Assembly: GCA_018857735.1 (NCBI GenBank)
Contig: JABMCL010002924.1
Coordinates: 62,001-126,000 of the forward strand
Direction: 5' to 3'
Source: Alviniconcha marisindica
Lineage: Eukaryota > Mollusca > Gastropoda > Provannidae
Length of the DNA stretch: 64,000 nt
Shown: piece by piece, positions 45,640 through 58,469 of the stretch
How positions within the stretch are numbered: position 1 is the first letter of the stretch
Layout of the letters: every line of letters begins with the position of its first letter
Made by a program: the position numbers and the translations under genes
The notes under the pieces: generated by a model
What the model saw: the letters and a program-made list of their open reading frames with translations, nothing else
Database searches by the model: none
What the model was told of the DNA's origin: nothing

Positions 45640-46440
45640 TCTTACAAAGTGGTTCAAGGCTATAACTATAAGACTAATAGTTCTTGGAAAGAAAGGGTAC
45701 TTGCATTGTTAGTGTTCGATGTTGTAGTGTGACAGAGTGTAGCATTTGCCATTGTTTTGGATACATGTAGTTTCTTCTACCAGGTTATTGGACACAAAGA
45801 CAAAGTCTGTTCATCTGCCAGATCTGATCTGACGTCCTTGTTTCTGGGGAATCAAAAATGTATGATTTGTAATTTATCTCCTGGCACTTGCACCAGCCCC
45901 ATGACCATCTTGTACATGAAGGTAAGACACAGTTGTTTGTGCTACTCTTGGAGAGTTGGGAAACAATGCTTGTGGAGGAGACCTGTCACAAAGCTAGTTG
46001 CGAATAGTCCCTGGCTACTAAGCATGCTGCATTTTGCTGGATTTGCTCCAACTTATTGATGTCTTGCTTGAGGTAGGGATCCCAGATGATGGCTCTATTC
46101 TCCAGGAGTGGGCAGACAAGTGCATTTCATTTGCAGGCTGTGGGACAGCACCATATTTTTCCAATGAAGGAATCCCAGTTTTCTTTTTGTGATATGGTGG
46201 GTCCGTTTAAGGTTGTCAGACTCAGAAAGTTGGATTCCTAGTAGAGGATGGCGGAACTTTCAGGAAGATGATGTTGTTTAGGGAGTAGTGTGCCAGGTGA
46301 AGATTTGGCTGTATCAAGACTGTGCCAAAGTCAGATTCAGAGGTGAACCTCAGGCCAAGATTTAGCCCAGTGAAATCGCAGTGAAAATGCAGTTTAGGTG
46401 CAGGGAATGGCAGGCCCATACTTTTTTAAACTTATGCAAC
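45640..46440 (-). mobile_element. LINE C-terminal fragment
   Basis: On the - strand, scattered frames recall the RT thumb and tail of another LINE type: a CPLLENRAIIWDPYLKQDI-like tract near 46110-46060 and a GLVQVPGD-like tract, then FPRNKDVRSDLADEQ (45860-45820). Frames are heavily broken. Confidence 0.6.
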
Positions 46441-46918
46441 ACCCTAGCGGTAGCAGTTTCTATGTGGTCATTGCAATCATCCAATCTTGACGTGATTATG
46501 GACGCAACAAGCTTTTCTGTGGAACTGTTAGACAGGAATGGATGGATAGACAGCTAGAAAGCAAGAGAAAATTTTGTTTAAACACTCAAAGCTGTGAAGC
46601 ATTTGAAATTATCTTTTTGTACCTATATCAGATCTTGGCTCGAATAGGTGTAATTTTGTTGACTGTAACACAGTGTAAGAGCACAAAAACTATATCATAT
46701 CACCCTGAAGGGAGTATGTTCAAGGTACGCAACTCTTGTTTGGCAGGTTCAAAAACTTTTGCCCTTGAGCAGTCTTTATGATTCTACACCTGTGTGCTTG
46801 ACTCATACATAAAAATTTAACAGCTTTTCTTGCTTTGGACTTCATGTAACAAACAGCTTATGTAACAAACAGTATCTTGGCATGTAAGTGTTTATTTTGG
46901 TGTATACTTCATCAGTCC
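46441..46918. other. Spacer, no feature seen
   Basis: No recognised content. Confidence 0.5.
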
Positions 46919-47536
46919 TAAAGCCTGTTCTTAACTGGGCGAATGTTTGTTCGCCGAACATACTTCGGACAGTTCAATGAACTATGATTTGTTTCTTAAT
47001 TGAACTTTTAGTTCGCCGAACTTTACTTCGTTCTCCGTTGGCTTGTAATGAGATGCAAGCTTCCACCCGAACTTGCGGCAGACGCGCAGCAGACAGCATG
47101 ATGGAAAATGTAGGCTAAAGTCAAGTCAATATATGTTAATCATTCCTCACAGCGTAATTCAACTAACTACTATCTCATTCTGCGTCCCCAAGACAAGGCT
47201 GCGCCTCCCACAAGTCAACAAATTAAAAAAATCTCACCGAAGCGAGTGAAGAACCTAGCGACACCATCATCCATTTTTATTTTTATTTCTTCCTCATCCA
47301 CAGGAGAGCTCTGCTCTCAGCCAATCAGAGGCAATGTTTGTCGAATAGGGCGAATGTTCCCAGAACATGTTGAGCGAAGATTTTTTGACCCTGAATATAG
47401 CTTCGTCGTAGTTTCAAGAATACTCCCAACTGGGTTCGCGAAGCAAAAGTTTGCCCAATTAAGAACCAACTAGGTTCACCGAATACTCCCAACTAGGTTT
47501 GTGAACAAACATTCGCCCAGTTAAGAACGGGCTTAA
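46919..47536. mobile_element. MITE with TAA target-site duplication
   Basis: TAA at 46919-46921 and 47534-47536 flank a 612-bp body (46922-47533). The left end reads AGCCTGTTCTTAACTGGGCG and the right end, reversed, AGCCCGTTCTTAACTGGGCG. Identity continues through AATGTTTGTTC, so the inverted termini are about 31 bases with one difference. Inside are further GTTCGCCGAAC-like palindromes. A three-base TAA duplication fits PIF/Harbinger insertion. There is no transposase frame. Confidence 0.9.
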
Positions 47537-47841
47537 GTCACTGATCTTTAAAGTTTTATTTGCATTTAACCTAGGCTTGTCCAAAAGAGAAGGTATAGAT
47601 ACAAGTTACAACTGGTCTTGATTTGTTTTTGAAATGAGATTTCTGAAAACACTAGCTGAATAATAAATTATATTTATTTGTTATGGCTTGACCCATGGTT
47701 TTCTGCTTTTTGTCACCTAGATCTGGGTGAAACTAAAAGACATGAGCAGTATTATGATGTATTTTAGCAGATTTTCCATTTCTACTCAGGCAAATGTCCT
47801 GTTCTCTTTGTTGTGGACACAATATGCAGATTATTAAAGGA

Positions 47842-47842
<1 letters not shown>

Positions 47843-47899
<57 letters not shown>
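47843..47899. repeat. (TA)n microsatellite
   Basis: About 28 uninterrupted TA units. Confidence 0.97.
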
Positions 47900-47901
<2 letters not shown>

Positions 47902-49750
47902 AATCTGTACTCAGATTCTGAGTAAGTTTCATTTAATGATTTATAGGTCTGTATTGCTTTCACCTCGATACAAACTATCATTATCAAGATAATACATATT
48001 TTTCCATCTCAAAATAATTTTCAGACGTGAGGTTAAGATGACAGTTTGAGATAGAATATAATGTAACAGTTGTCTGATTAAAAAAAAATCAAAATGTGAA
48101 GCCATGCCTTCATAAATCAATTTTATTTTGCCAGTATTTACTTTCCTTTAAGACACTTTCCCATGTATTTATCAAAAAGCAGTAATGCAATGAGTTTAAA
48201 ATTTTGTTGTGCTGTCTCCTTTGTTGTGCTGTCTCCACCTGATCATATATATATATTATATATACTGTTGATAAGTAGTATATATATACTGTTAACTTTC
48301 CCTAGGTAAGCAAGCACTTATACCTGGGCAGGCATGAAGTTACACTCAAATTTAAGCATGTTGTGTCAGTAAGCACACCCATGTTCATGTAATCTGATTA
48401 CACAGCTTTTACTGCAGTCTTAGCACAGTCAGTTTCAAAGCACTAAGCACACCTATGCAACTGAGCCCCGTGTAATTATGAGGGGTGACTGGTCAGCCAG
48501 TTCATACTATCATCATACTCAAGATTTTAAATCAGACTGAGTTCCTATTCTTAAACACTACAATGGCCAAGACAACAGAGTCACTGGGTTTGAGCTGATA
48601 ATGTTGATCACACAAACATACTTGATGTCGGCCTACACATCAGTACTTGTGCTAACTTCAGCTGGTGCAATCCCAGCTGGGCATGTGCATTGCCTCAATT
48701 CCTTCACTTCCTTTTGTCATGTGCAAGCATTGGTAAACACACACTTTTGCAAACTGAAACATGTACTGCTGCATTGGCCATTTCAAACTCTTTTTGGAAG
48801 AGAACATTGATCATGTTTTATTTCTGAAATACTCATGCAATGTCTACCAGGTAACATGTTTGAAAACACTACTTATCAACATCTTCAGTATTGTTCTTCT
48901 TAATAATAATAATAATGAAATATTTCTGGAGCATGAACCTCAAACATAAAAAATACAGCTTGGCATGCTGTACAAAATTCAAATACAAACTACACCCAAG
49001 TTGAGACAACTCAAGGGAAAAACAACAATAATAATGACTCCAACTGTGCAAGCAGTTTAAATCTCAAGAATTGGAAGAAGCTAAACAGACAGACCTACAT
49101 TACTGATTACATACACACGCATGCATTTGCACTCATGTGTGCACACACAGCACACCAGTCACTTAACTCACTACTGAAATCATTTCAGAACAAGTTTGGG
49201 GTGTAGATGGGGGGGGGGGGGGGGATTTGTTAGCAGTAATAGGGTCTTCAGAGCAGTTTTAAATGTAGTGGTTGACTGAATGGTTCTAATTTCATTAGGT
49301 GGGGAATTCAAAAATTTGTTGCTGGTCACTTCATCAAATTACTGTAGCTCTACCCATTATCTGTGGCATCAGCCATTTCATTTTTAGACTCTCTTTGGAA
49401 AGGAGACAAGTCACATAAGATGATAAGTCAACAGCAGTGCAAGCACAATATAATCATGACTTTTTACCATTTGTTAATTATTATGTGAACAAGTGTTTGG
49501 ACATCATATAATATTTAAACTTTGTTCTTATTTATTTGCACAGCCATAGGCTACCTTATTTTACAAGTTTAGAATGGCAGATGCAAACTGCAGTCTGACC
49601 CAGTAAACACCAAGAAAAATACCATTAATATGTTGACAAGTTAGCATTTTCATACCAGCAATATCTAAGGAGGCAGTCAGAAATTCCTGTCACATTTTAA
49701 ATACCATTTTGGAAAACAAATATCATCAGAATCATTTAATTTCAAACAAG
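47900..49750. other. Spacer, no gene seen
   Basis: Contains a TATATA/TACTG tract at 48244-48292, a TAATAATAA tract at 48901-48915 and a G-run at 49210-49224. Short frames have no recognised content. Confidence 0.5.
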
Positions 49751-49978
49751 TTCATATACTCAGACTCAGAAGATTTATTGTTTACAAGTGCTTAAGACTT
49801 CTAACACTACAGCAGGAACACATTCCTTGTAATTGACGTATAAAGTATGAAATGTTAGTTGTTACCCAAACTATGAACTTTAAGTCTGACACATAATAAG
49901 TTACAACATTCAGTACAAAGGATACAACACTAGGATATACTAGGCAAACCTAAATGCATGTGCATGGGAAAACATACA

Positions 49979-52900
49979 TCAGAACCTAGTAAAGAGCATG
50001 AATACACTTCTCTCTCTCTCTAACCTTCTCGTGAAACTGCACCAAGAGTGTAAAAGAATGTTCAGTTCGCAAGTACCGGTGGATGTATTTCTGACAAAGT
50101 TCCTTGTATAACGGACAGACGCAAATAAAATGCACTTCATCTTCAACTTCAGTTTCACAAAAACTAAACAATATTTGGAGGCATTTTCGTGGGCATAGCG
50201 AAAGTGATTTGCATTTAGAGGAAGCACGCCCATCCGTAATTTTATGAGGACATCTCTAAAGCATTTTATTTGAACAAAGTCAAGATAGGTCTCTGTAAGT
50301 AAGTTGGATTTAAATAATGCATACAGACACTGCTGTTAATAGCGGTAGTCCACTCTTGGTTAAAATCATCACAGATTTGTTTCTTGAGAATTGCCAGAAA
50401 GGCCCTTTTGTTCCGAACACTCTTTTGTAACCAAACAAAACCAAAGCCAAATTTACACAACAAATCCCTCAGTCTAGATGCCCAACAACATTTGCCATTC
50501 AATTCTGTGTTAATTTGCATGTGGTACGCTTGTTTTGGCAACCTGTTTTCGTTCATGTTTAACAGTTTAAACCAGTATTTAACAGCTCATATACACAAAT
50601 TAACAAACAAGGGTACCTTCCAAGATCACCATACACACATTTGTTTGGAGTCTTCAGTGGGACGTTCAAGAACTGTTTACAAGCAAGGGTGTGGACTTTC
50701 TCAACCACATCAACACACTGAAGGCCCCATACTTCTGAACCATACAGAACGATTGGTTGGATTTGCGCATCAAACATTTTGAAAAAGGTCTGTCTTGTCA
50801 TTTCACTAAAATTAGGCAAAACTCAGACACAGGCATATGTTGCTCTTTTACCTTTAGCTGCCAGGAGGCTAACACCCTGACAGACACTAAGTTTAGTTGT
50901 AAACGTATAGCCGAGGTAGGTATAACTTTTAACAGCTTCTACTTCATTCCCCTCTAGAAACCACTTTTCATTTTTGCCAAGAAACCCACCTTTTCTGAAT
51001 ACCATGACTTTCAACTTTTCAGTATTGATGGACAAGGAGTGTTCCTTACACATTGAATTCAAATGGTTCAGTTGATTTTGTAACCCCACGGCAGTACTTG
51101 ACAAAAGCACTAAATCATCCGCAAACAGCGGGAAAAATAGTTCAACTAAGCCAGGTTGAAGGTGAATACCTTGTTTCCCGACTGCCTCCATGCTAATCAT
51201 AATTTCATTTACAAACAAGGAAAAGAGAGCAGGACTCAGAATACACCTCTGTTTGACACCAAAAGGACAGTAAAAAATTTAAGTCACCTTGTTATGTACA
51301 CGTACACAGGAAACAACTGACCGATACATTGCTTTGACGGCATTCAAAAACGGGCCAGACAATCCGGCTTTTACAAGTGTTAGGAACAAGGATGCACAGT
51401 CTACAGAATCAAAGGCTTTCCTCAGGTCAATGAATGCTACGTCCAATTACCCTCCTTTCCTGCTTGAATACTTCTCTATGATAGCTGATAAGGTATATAA
51501 TATATGGTCTATGGTAGAATATCCCTTTCTGAATCCGGCTTGGGCTTCAACCACTTTTTCATGATCATCCATCCACTTTGTCAGTCTATTTCATAAAACA
51601 GTTGTGTAGCACTTGCTTGCCACACTCAGTAATGAAATCCCTCTGTAATTGTTTTTAAAGAGCAGTACAATCACTGAGCAAGACCACTGCTCTGGATACA
51701 CCCCTTCACTGAAAATCGTATTGAATAACTGAGTGAAGAAGGTGACTGTGATGTTACCTGAAGCTTTTAGCATTTCTGCTGTGACATTATCGTGACCGCA
51801 TGCCTTACTGATTTTCAAACTAGAGATTGCTACACACACTTCTTCATCTGTTATTGGTACATTTAATTCATCAAGAATTGCATCAGCACAGTCAGTATTA
51901 CTAACAGGCAGATCACCACTAGGTTCTGATGTTCAAAAAATGGTTTGAAAATGTTGCAACCATTGTTCTGGTGATATCTTGTCACTTACTTTACTTTGGC
52001 ATTTGCCCAATGTTGACCTTATTTCCCCCCCAAATACCTTTGAATCTTTAATAGAAGCTTGTAGTTTTGGGGCTTTTGCTCGTTTAAAAGAGGATTTCTT
52101 TTCTTTAATCAGTTGTCTGTACTCTTTTCGTGCCTGCACATAGGCCAGTCTTTTTTTGTTTCTGTTACTTGTGTCAGTGTCTTTTTCCTTGTCTTGAAGG
52201 TTTGTTTTCCTAAATGCTTTCCGTAGATGTTTTTCTTTTCTTTTGGCTTCCCTACAATCACTGTCAAACCAAGGTGCACCATTGACTTCAAGGGTGGCAT
52301 CGACATGCACACGTTTTTTCATGCAAGTGGCTGCATTTAGCAGACAGTTAACGAATCTGTCTAACGCTGAATCTATGTTTACCTTGACTTCATTTAAAGC
52401 TTGACTGAGTTCTTCGACTGTGGCTTGTTGGGACAGAAATGACAGAAACTCAGGCACCATTTCGCAGTCCCAAATAACGTTTTCTGAGTATTCAGCGTTT
52501 CCCTTTCTGTGCACATCTTCACAGGCATTACAATTTGCAGGTGCATAGATTGAAACCGGTAAGTGGCTGGACTTTACACGAGATGTTATTTCAAAAGATG
52601 AAACAAGCTTGACTGAGAACAAATCATTTGACATAATAATGCAATCAATCAACTTCTGCCTGTGCTAGATATGTAGATGAATCCATCATCAGAACCATGG
52701 TCACAAAGACCATTCGGAATTGAACAGTTGAACATGCTGGAAAAATCTTTGAGTTGATTTCCAAACACGTTTTTTGTTGAATCTCGTGACTTTCTCTCCT
52801 GGAAACACTCACTGTTAGTGCACAAGGGGTCAGTCAACAGGTCGCTAGTTCCATTCTGGCTACCTGTCCGTGCATTCAAATCTCCACCTACAATTATGTC

Positions 52901-53395
52901 AAAGTTGTCAAATTTGTCATACGAGTTCATGACACACTGCTCCAAAGGTTCTGTTCCATGTCTGTTTTGTGTCACGCTGTAGACAGCAGACTCACACGGT
53001 GGTACATATTACCCTATGAAGAAAATGTCTGTCTGTTGCAAATAAATGTTTATCTGAAGCATGATCATATTTTCATAGTCAATCTTCACCTGTTTAATGA
53101 ACTTCGAGAATTTCTTCCTGAAACACACTATTACACCTCCAGATTTCCGACCTCTATGTGACAGTTTCCTAGGAAATGAACAAGCAAATGAGAACTCGGA
53201 TAATTGTTCGCACTGGAAATCAAAATCAATGGTCTCTGTCAGACAGCAAATATCAAAGGACTTTTTAAATTTTTTTACAAAATTACTTGAATCAAGACGA
53301 TGGAGTAGTCCTTCCACATTTCAGGTTCCTATCTTTAAGTCCTTGCCATCTGCTACACTCATGGGGTACTGGCCACTATCCTGTCTCCAGTTACT
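49979..53395 (-). pseudogene. LINE ORF2: endonuclease and reverse transcriptase
   Basis: In - strand order: DLKIGT followed by a stop where Trp is usual, then NVEGLLHRLDSSNF, CCLTETIDF, RGRKSGGVIVCF (53320-53100); the endonuclease motif GGDLNARTG near 52890; SSHLPVS near 52565, where SDHLP is usual; an RT start with KISKACGHDNVTAEML (51820-51760) and NNYRGISLLSVASKCY; motif C LFADDLVLLS near 51120 with both catalytic Asp codons; YTYLGYTFTTKL; IVLYGSEVWG (50745); GDLGRYP (50625); and a C-terminal end with CETEVEDEVHFICVCPLY (50165-50110). Stops and frameshifts split it into at least seven frames. Confidence 0.88.
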
Positions 53396-53539
53396 CAGGG
53401 CTGCATTAATTCCAGTCGTGCTCAGGTCTTGTTGGAGGGGTGGCAGTCTGAAGTTTTCATTGCCACCCCTTTGCGCTGACTGGGAGAGTCCTTGTGCACA
53501 TGTAGGAGTTCCTCTGCTGCCAAAGTGTTGTCCAGACAC

Positions 53540-54852
53540 TCATCCTGGTTGTCTAGGAGGTCGCGTGGAACAACCACCACGCCGTCTTCGTCTGCCTCTG
53601 GCACTCTGCCTGGCCACAGTGGAGTAAAGTCTGTTGTCAGCGTCCTTGTGATGAGGATGGGTAGTCGTTCTGCGGCTGCCCTCCCTCTCGTCTGCCGTAG
53701 CCCTGTCCATGGCATCGTTGCAGTCCAGGCCTGTAGTTCCATCATCTAGTTGGGGGACTTGGGACGGGAAGTCGTCGAGGTTGGCAGACGGTGGTCTTTG
53801 GGAACTGCCAGCATGGGTCGAGTCAAACGGTCTGTTCTGGCAATGCAGGGGGATCGCTGCAGCCTGGGCACCGGTACCGACAGGAGTGGGGTCCAGCTTC
53901 ACGATCTCCTGCCTCCTCAGGTCAAAGGTGAAAGTACTGACTTCCGTGCGGAGCTTGTCATGTCATAACACGGCTCGTTTGTTGTCAGCCCACAATGAGT
54001 TTCTCAGTGGCAAAAATCCCTTCTGTTTGTTTCTCACGACTTCTGACACATCTTCTCTGATGAACAACAGTGGGTTACTGCCCTTCAGGTTCCTGGCACG
54101 TGACATGACAAGATTGCAGTCTTTAAAGGATAAAAACTTGACCATGACCGTATTTTTTCCCAGTGGATGCGCATGTTCAATTTCGACTTCTTTCTGGATT
54201 TTCATGCTGCGTCACAGAATGGCCCACACTTTCAATTCACAGTCCTCCCAAGTCTCTGAGCCATCCAGTGGAAGCCTGAAAATAAAACTATTTCTGAGGC
54301 TCTGGTTTTCCAGGTTGTCCAGTTTGGATTCCAGTCTGTCGACATGAAGGCTCATGACTTGACTGAAGATCTTGGTAGTTCTTCAATGTCGTTGAAGAGT
54401 GTTTCCTGAATGTCGTACAGTTTTGACAATTGAGCGTCCAGTTTATCTTCTACATTTTGTATCTTTGCAGTCAGAGCTGTACCAGATGACTCCAGTGTCT
54501 CCTCTATTCTGTTGATAGAGCTAGAAAGAGACTGCACTGACTGAAGAATCTGCTGCATGGTCGTAGACTGATCCGTTGTACACTTCTCTGTAGACTTGCT
54601 GTTGTCACCCAACGCACATGCAGAATCCATGCTTGCTTCTTCATTCAGAGAGTGAGACCCTGGGTTCAGCTCCAAACCAGAGATCATGAGAAATGCAAGT
54701 AAAGTTGTCACAGTGAACTTGCCCGCGAAGTTGTGAACTGTCAGGCCATGGACATGATTTGCTGCAATCATCGCTTTTCTCATGAGGATTTTCAATAAAC
54801 ATGACACAAAAATGTTGATTGCCACTCTGTGGCATTCAGTGGTACTTGACAT
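53540..54852 (-). pseudogene. LINE ORF1: 2A-like motif, coiled coil, RNA-binding part
   Basis: The frame begins at ATG 54852. Residues 47-57 are hydrophobic (FTVTTLLAFLM) and are followed by GLELNPGS at residues 59-66, a worn form of the 2A motif D-(V/I)-E-x-N-P-G-P. Residues 100-160 are heptad-rich (SVQSLSSSINRIEETLE) and probably coiled coil. After a frame break near 54355 comes a part like the ORF1 RNA-binding and C-terminal domain (HPLGKNTVMVKFLSFKDCNL, then FIREDVSEVVRNKQKGFLPL, 54180-54000). A Pro/Arg-rich tail follows to 53540, with RQSARGRRRRRGG. It is disabled by frameshifts near 54355 and 54205 and a stop near 53965. Confidence 0.8.
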
Positions 54853-54860
54853 CACAAAAG

Positions 54861-55239
54861 GTTTACATCAAAACACCACAATTACCACAAAACCTCATTA
54901 ATTTGTCAGAGTGTCAAAATTGTCCTTCCTGTTGCCGTGATGAACAAAGTTCACCCCAACAAGTTCATGTAAATGGCAAGTGAAGCCAAAATTTGCAATA
55001 AAAAGTGACTGACTGCTGAAAGATACTGAATGAATGATATTTATTAAAGATCAAGCACAGTGTTGCCTGTTCATTTTAAATAATGTATGCAACATTTGGT
55101 GGCTCTACCTTATGTAGAAGTAGAAATAATGAACTCTGGAAATAATGAAGCTGTGGTTTTTGAGCAACAAGGCTAAACCCAGGCAGCAGAGGCTGCACAA
55201 TCAGTAGAGCCTTCGTGGCTGAAAAGGTTAATAGTGGGT
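54861..55239. other. Spacer, may include the LINE 5' untranslated region
   Basis: No coding recognised. Confidence 0.4.
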
Positions 55240-56560
55240 TCACATGATCACAGAAGTCTGCAACTTTTCCTCAAAATGTCTTACTACGCATTGCCTACCC
55301 TTAGGTCAGAAATGACATTACCATTAAAAAAATCACAGCACATATGTTAAAAACAACCACATCATGTAACAGATGAAAGATTTTTCAATCAATCATGTAC
55401 CCTCATTTCATTGCATTTTGTTTAGTTTGACACCACCACATGTGTTGCAGACTTCTGTGACAGGGTCAAAAAGATTCAAGGGCCCAAAAGTTGCAAACTT
55501 CTGCAACTATTTGAAGTCACTTGTGTCAGAAACTTGCTTGTTGTTAAAAATCTAGAGCACGAAAAATTTAAAGAGTGGTACCACATGAAAGAAAAAAGAT
55601 TGTTCTATCTGTTCCTTACATTTGGAAAATTATGTTACGTTTACCTTGACCACATGAAACCATGTTGCAGACTTCTGCAACAAACATCCAGAATTTAAAA
55701 GTTGCAAACTACTTTTCAGATGGTGGTGTTGTTTTAGGGCCTATTGCAAAGAGAATAGTACCATGTAAAAGATGAGAAAATTTTCTATCAGTGGCACACA
55801 AAGTATCTTTGTGTGATGACTGCTTTTTTAAATTTTAAACACACTGCACTGTGATGCATACTGGTGTGACGGAGTCGTGAAATTTCAAACTCAACCCCAA
55901 AAGTTGCATACTTCTGCAAATTTCTGTCGTCACTTGCTTCAGAAACTGGATTACTGCTAAATAACTAGGGCACTGAAAATTAAGTGAATGGTACCACCAG
56001 AAAGATGAAATAATGTTCTAATATGTTTCCTATCTGGTTCAGGTTATTCTATCTTTAATCTGACCACACCACACCATGTTGCAAAGTTCTGCAACAAACA
56101 GCCAGTTTTGGGAAGTTGCAAAGTTCTGAACAGAGGGTACCATCATGAATTGTCTAAATGGTGAATATATACAACACCAGAGTAAAAATTAACCATACCA
56201 TAGGAAAGAGAGATTTCCTATCAGTTTCATATACTGGATTGATTCATTTGCGTGCAGTTTGACCACACCTTTCCATGTTGCATAGTTGTAAAAGACGTAC
56301 GATTTTTCAACCAAAGTCAGATTTTTCTGCCTCAAATTTTGTTGTCACATAGGTCAGGAAATAGGCTGGCATTAAATAGCGGTAGCACATAAAAATATAA
56401 TAATGACAACAGATGAAAGATGGAAAGTTAATCTATTCATTTCATATCCATGTTGATTTATTTACCATTCAGTTTCATCCCACCAGACCGCATTGCAAAG
56501 ATCTGCAACAAGTTGTATAGTTCTGTGAACCCAATGTTTCAAACTTACGCAACTTGGAAC
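55240..56560. repeat. Degenerate tandem repeat, ~200-220-bp unit
   Basis: About six units. Each carries a near-palindrome like GTTGCAGACTTCTGCAAC (starting about 55444, 55664, 56078, 56277, 56492), then a second GTTGCAAA tract, a GTACCA tract, and an A/G-rich AAAGATGA followed by TTCTATC. Units have diverged strongly. The block lies directly upstream of the coding exon at 56885. Confidence 0.8.
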
Positions 56561-56883
56561 TGGCACACCAAATCTACTACCCGTATTATTCAGTTGATTG
56601 CATTTTTGTGATAGTGCTATTGTCTATGCAGCCTGTTTGATTTGTTTGAACGTCAGAGCAGTGTGTGTTTGTGTGTGTGTGTAAATTTTGTAAATTACTA
56701 GTTTGTTTATTATGTAACTTTTGCATTTTAAATAACTGTTCTTTGAGTTTTAAAGTATAAAATCTGTGTGATTGTGTACTGTGATGTGGTTAATGTTCAG
56801 CCATGTTTTAATTTCTCTGATGAGATAATAATGTAATCTTGAATCTTGTGTTTGATGTAACTTTTGTGATTTGTATGTTTCAG

Positions 56884-58469
56884 AATGGATGATGTGGGTG
56901 AACAGGCGGTGGCCAGTCAGTTGCCCGGAAACAGTCTCAGCAAAGATGACACAGATGTGCAGCATGAGAGCAAGCTCAACAAAGATGAAGAAGAGGACAG
57001 GGTTACTGTAACTGTAGACTCAGTGGTGGACGCTTTTTTTGACTTGGGTGGAAGCAAAGGAGATGGCAGTATTGTCAGTGGTTGCTGCAGTGATGCTCTG
57101 AGCCAGGACCACAATGACCCAGTGAAAGTCATCGTGCATGGTGATGGTGAGGAGGGACAAACACAAGTGCCTATCTTGGACATTGAAAAAGACATGGTGA
57201 TGGTGCACACAGGTGGTGGTGATGGAAGCATGACAGGTGTTTCAAATGCCTGTATACAGGAACATGACATGGAGCAGGTTGGGAAGAATGATGGTAATGG
57301 AAGCAAAGAGTTAGAAGGTGGAGAAATGTGGACAATGGATGAGAGCGGTCAGTCTCCGAGAGATTTTGAACAAGAGATGGACATCAGGCACCAAGTACAA
57401 GAAAAATGGCAGAGCTGTGGTGACAATGACCATGCTGTTTCAGGAAGTGGGGAGGGAACTGATAGAGCAAACCCCGAATTTCTAACTCATGACACTTCAT
57501 CATGCAGAGAAGAAAGAGATGGGAAGGGGGATGGGGTGATTAACAAATCAGATGATCAGGAAGAATATGAACAAAATGAAAATGGACTCATGTGTTCTGA
57601 TAGGTGGAATTCCAGCATGACCAGTGATCATGGTGCAGAGAATGGGAGGCAGCAAGATGAAAATGAAAATACTGATGTTGCTAGCAATGAGTTAAACAGC
57701 CGGGATGCCAGTCTGCTTGCTCAGGGCATTGTTGATGATGTGCTGGATAAATTGTCCATGGTAGAAGCTGGAACAGGAGAGAACAGTGCTGATAGAGTGG
57801 ATCTAGAGTTTAAGGTAAAAACTTGCTACCCTGAACTCAAAATGGTCAACTTGAACAGTGACGATTGGGACAATGAATTTCAAACAAGGGGAAGCACTGC
57901 TCCAGACTCTGCCTCTCTTTCAAGCAGTGTGCATGATCATGACAGTCAGCACCATGAGGTGGATCAACTGCTCTGTGATTCTGAACAAATTCCTGATCCA
58001 GCTGTTGATATGAATGCCACCAACACAACTGGCAGTACTGACACTAAACTGTCTGGTGGAGAGACTGAGCTGCATGGAGATTCCCAGTCACTTCTCCAAT
58101 GCTTGACGGAACACAGCCGTTCTTCTGACCTCCCACCCCAGTCTGAAGGTAAGACACACACTGTTCCAGGAAAACAAGCACAATGTTCTGAAGCAAACAA
58201 GAACAAACCAAGTCCAGAGAACAAGGACAGGCAGGAATCAGTGTGTGCGGCATCACCAAAGCCAGAGTACCCTCTAAACTACAACAACTACAAAGTTTGC
58301 CGGGTGCTGTCACCAGGAGTCAAAGAATGTCTGATACTGGAAACAGGGGAGCAGGTCCTGTATGACTGCAGTAAACGCTGTATAACTTTGGACAGCCGGC
58401 AAGTAAAATCACCACCTGACAGATACAGTCCATCCCAGACAGAAAGGGAGAGCGTGAAGAAGGACCTTT
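56884..58469 (+). CDS. Large acidic coding exon of an unrecognised protein
   Basis: The acceptor TTTGTATGTTTCAG ends at 56883. ATG at 56885 opens 528 codons plus one base before the donor GTAAGT at 58470, so translation starts one base into this exon and upstream exons would be untranslated. Residues 1-450 are rich in Asp, Glu, Gly and Ser and look disordered (DDTDVQHESKLNKDEEEDR, residues 21-39). A more structured segment is at about 462-505: YNNYKVCRVLSPGVKECLIL followed by ETGEQVLYDCSKRCITLD. It looks like a small beta-rich module of unknown family. The codon use is clean and there are no stops over 1.6 kb, so it is a real gene, continued in later exons not recognised before 64000. Confidence 0.8.

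Larger units (their letters stand above)
49755..54860 (-). mobile_element. Nearly full-length LINE
   Basis: A single antisense element runs from ORF1 (start 54852) through endonuclease, reverse transcriptase and a C-terminal Cys-rich end near 50110 to a 3' tail, AATAAATCTTCTGAGTCTGAG on this strand, near 49755. All parts are in the expected order, with only point damage (stops and frameshifts) and no large deletion. This is the most complete mobile element in the window. The ORF1 design with coiled coil and RNA-binding part, plus an APE-type endonuclease, is clear. I cannot assign the clade firmly. Confidence 0.9.
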
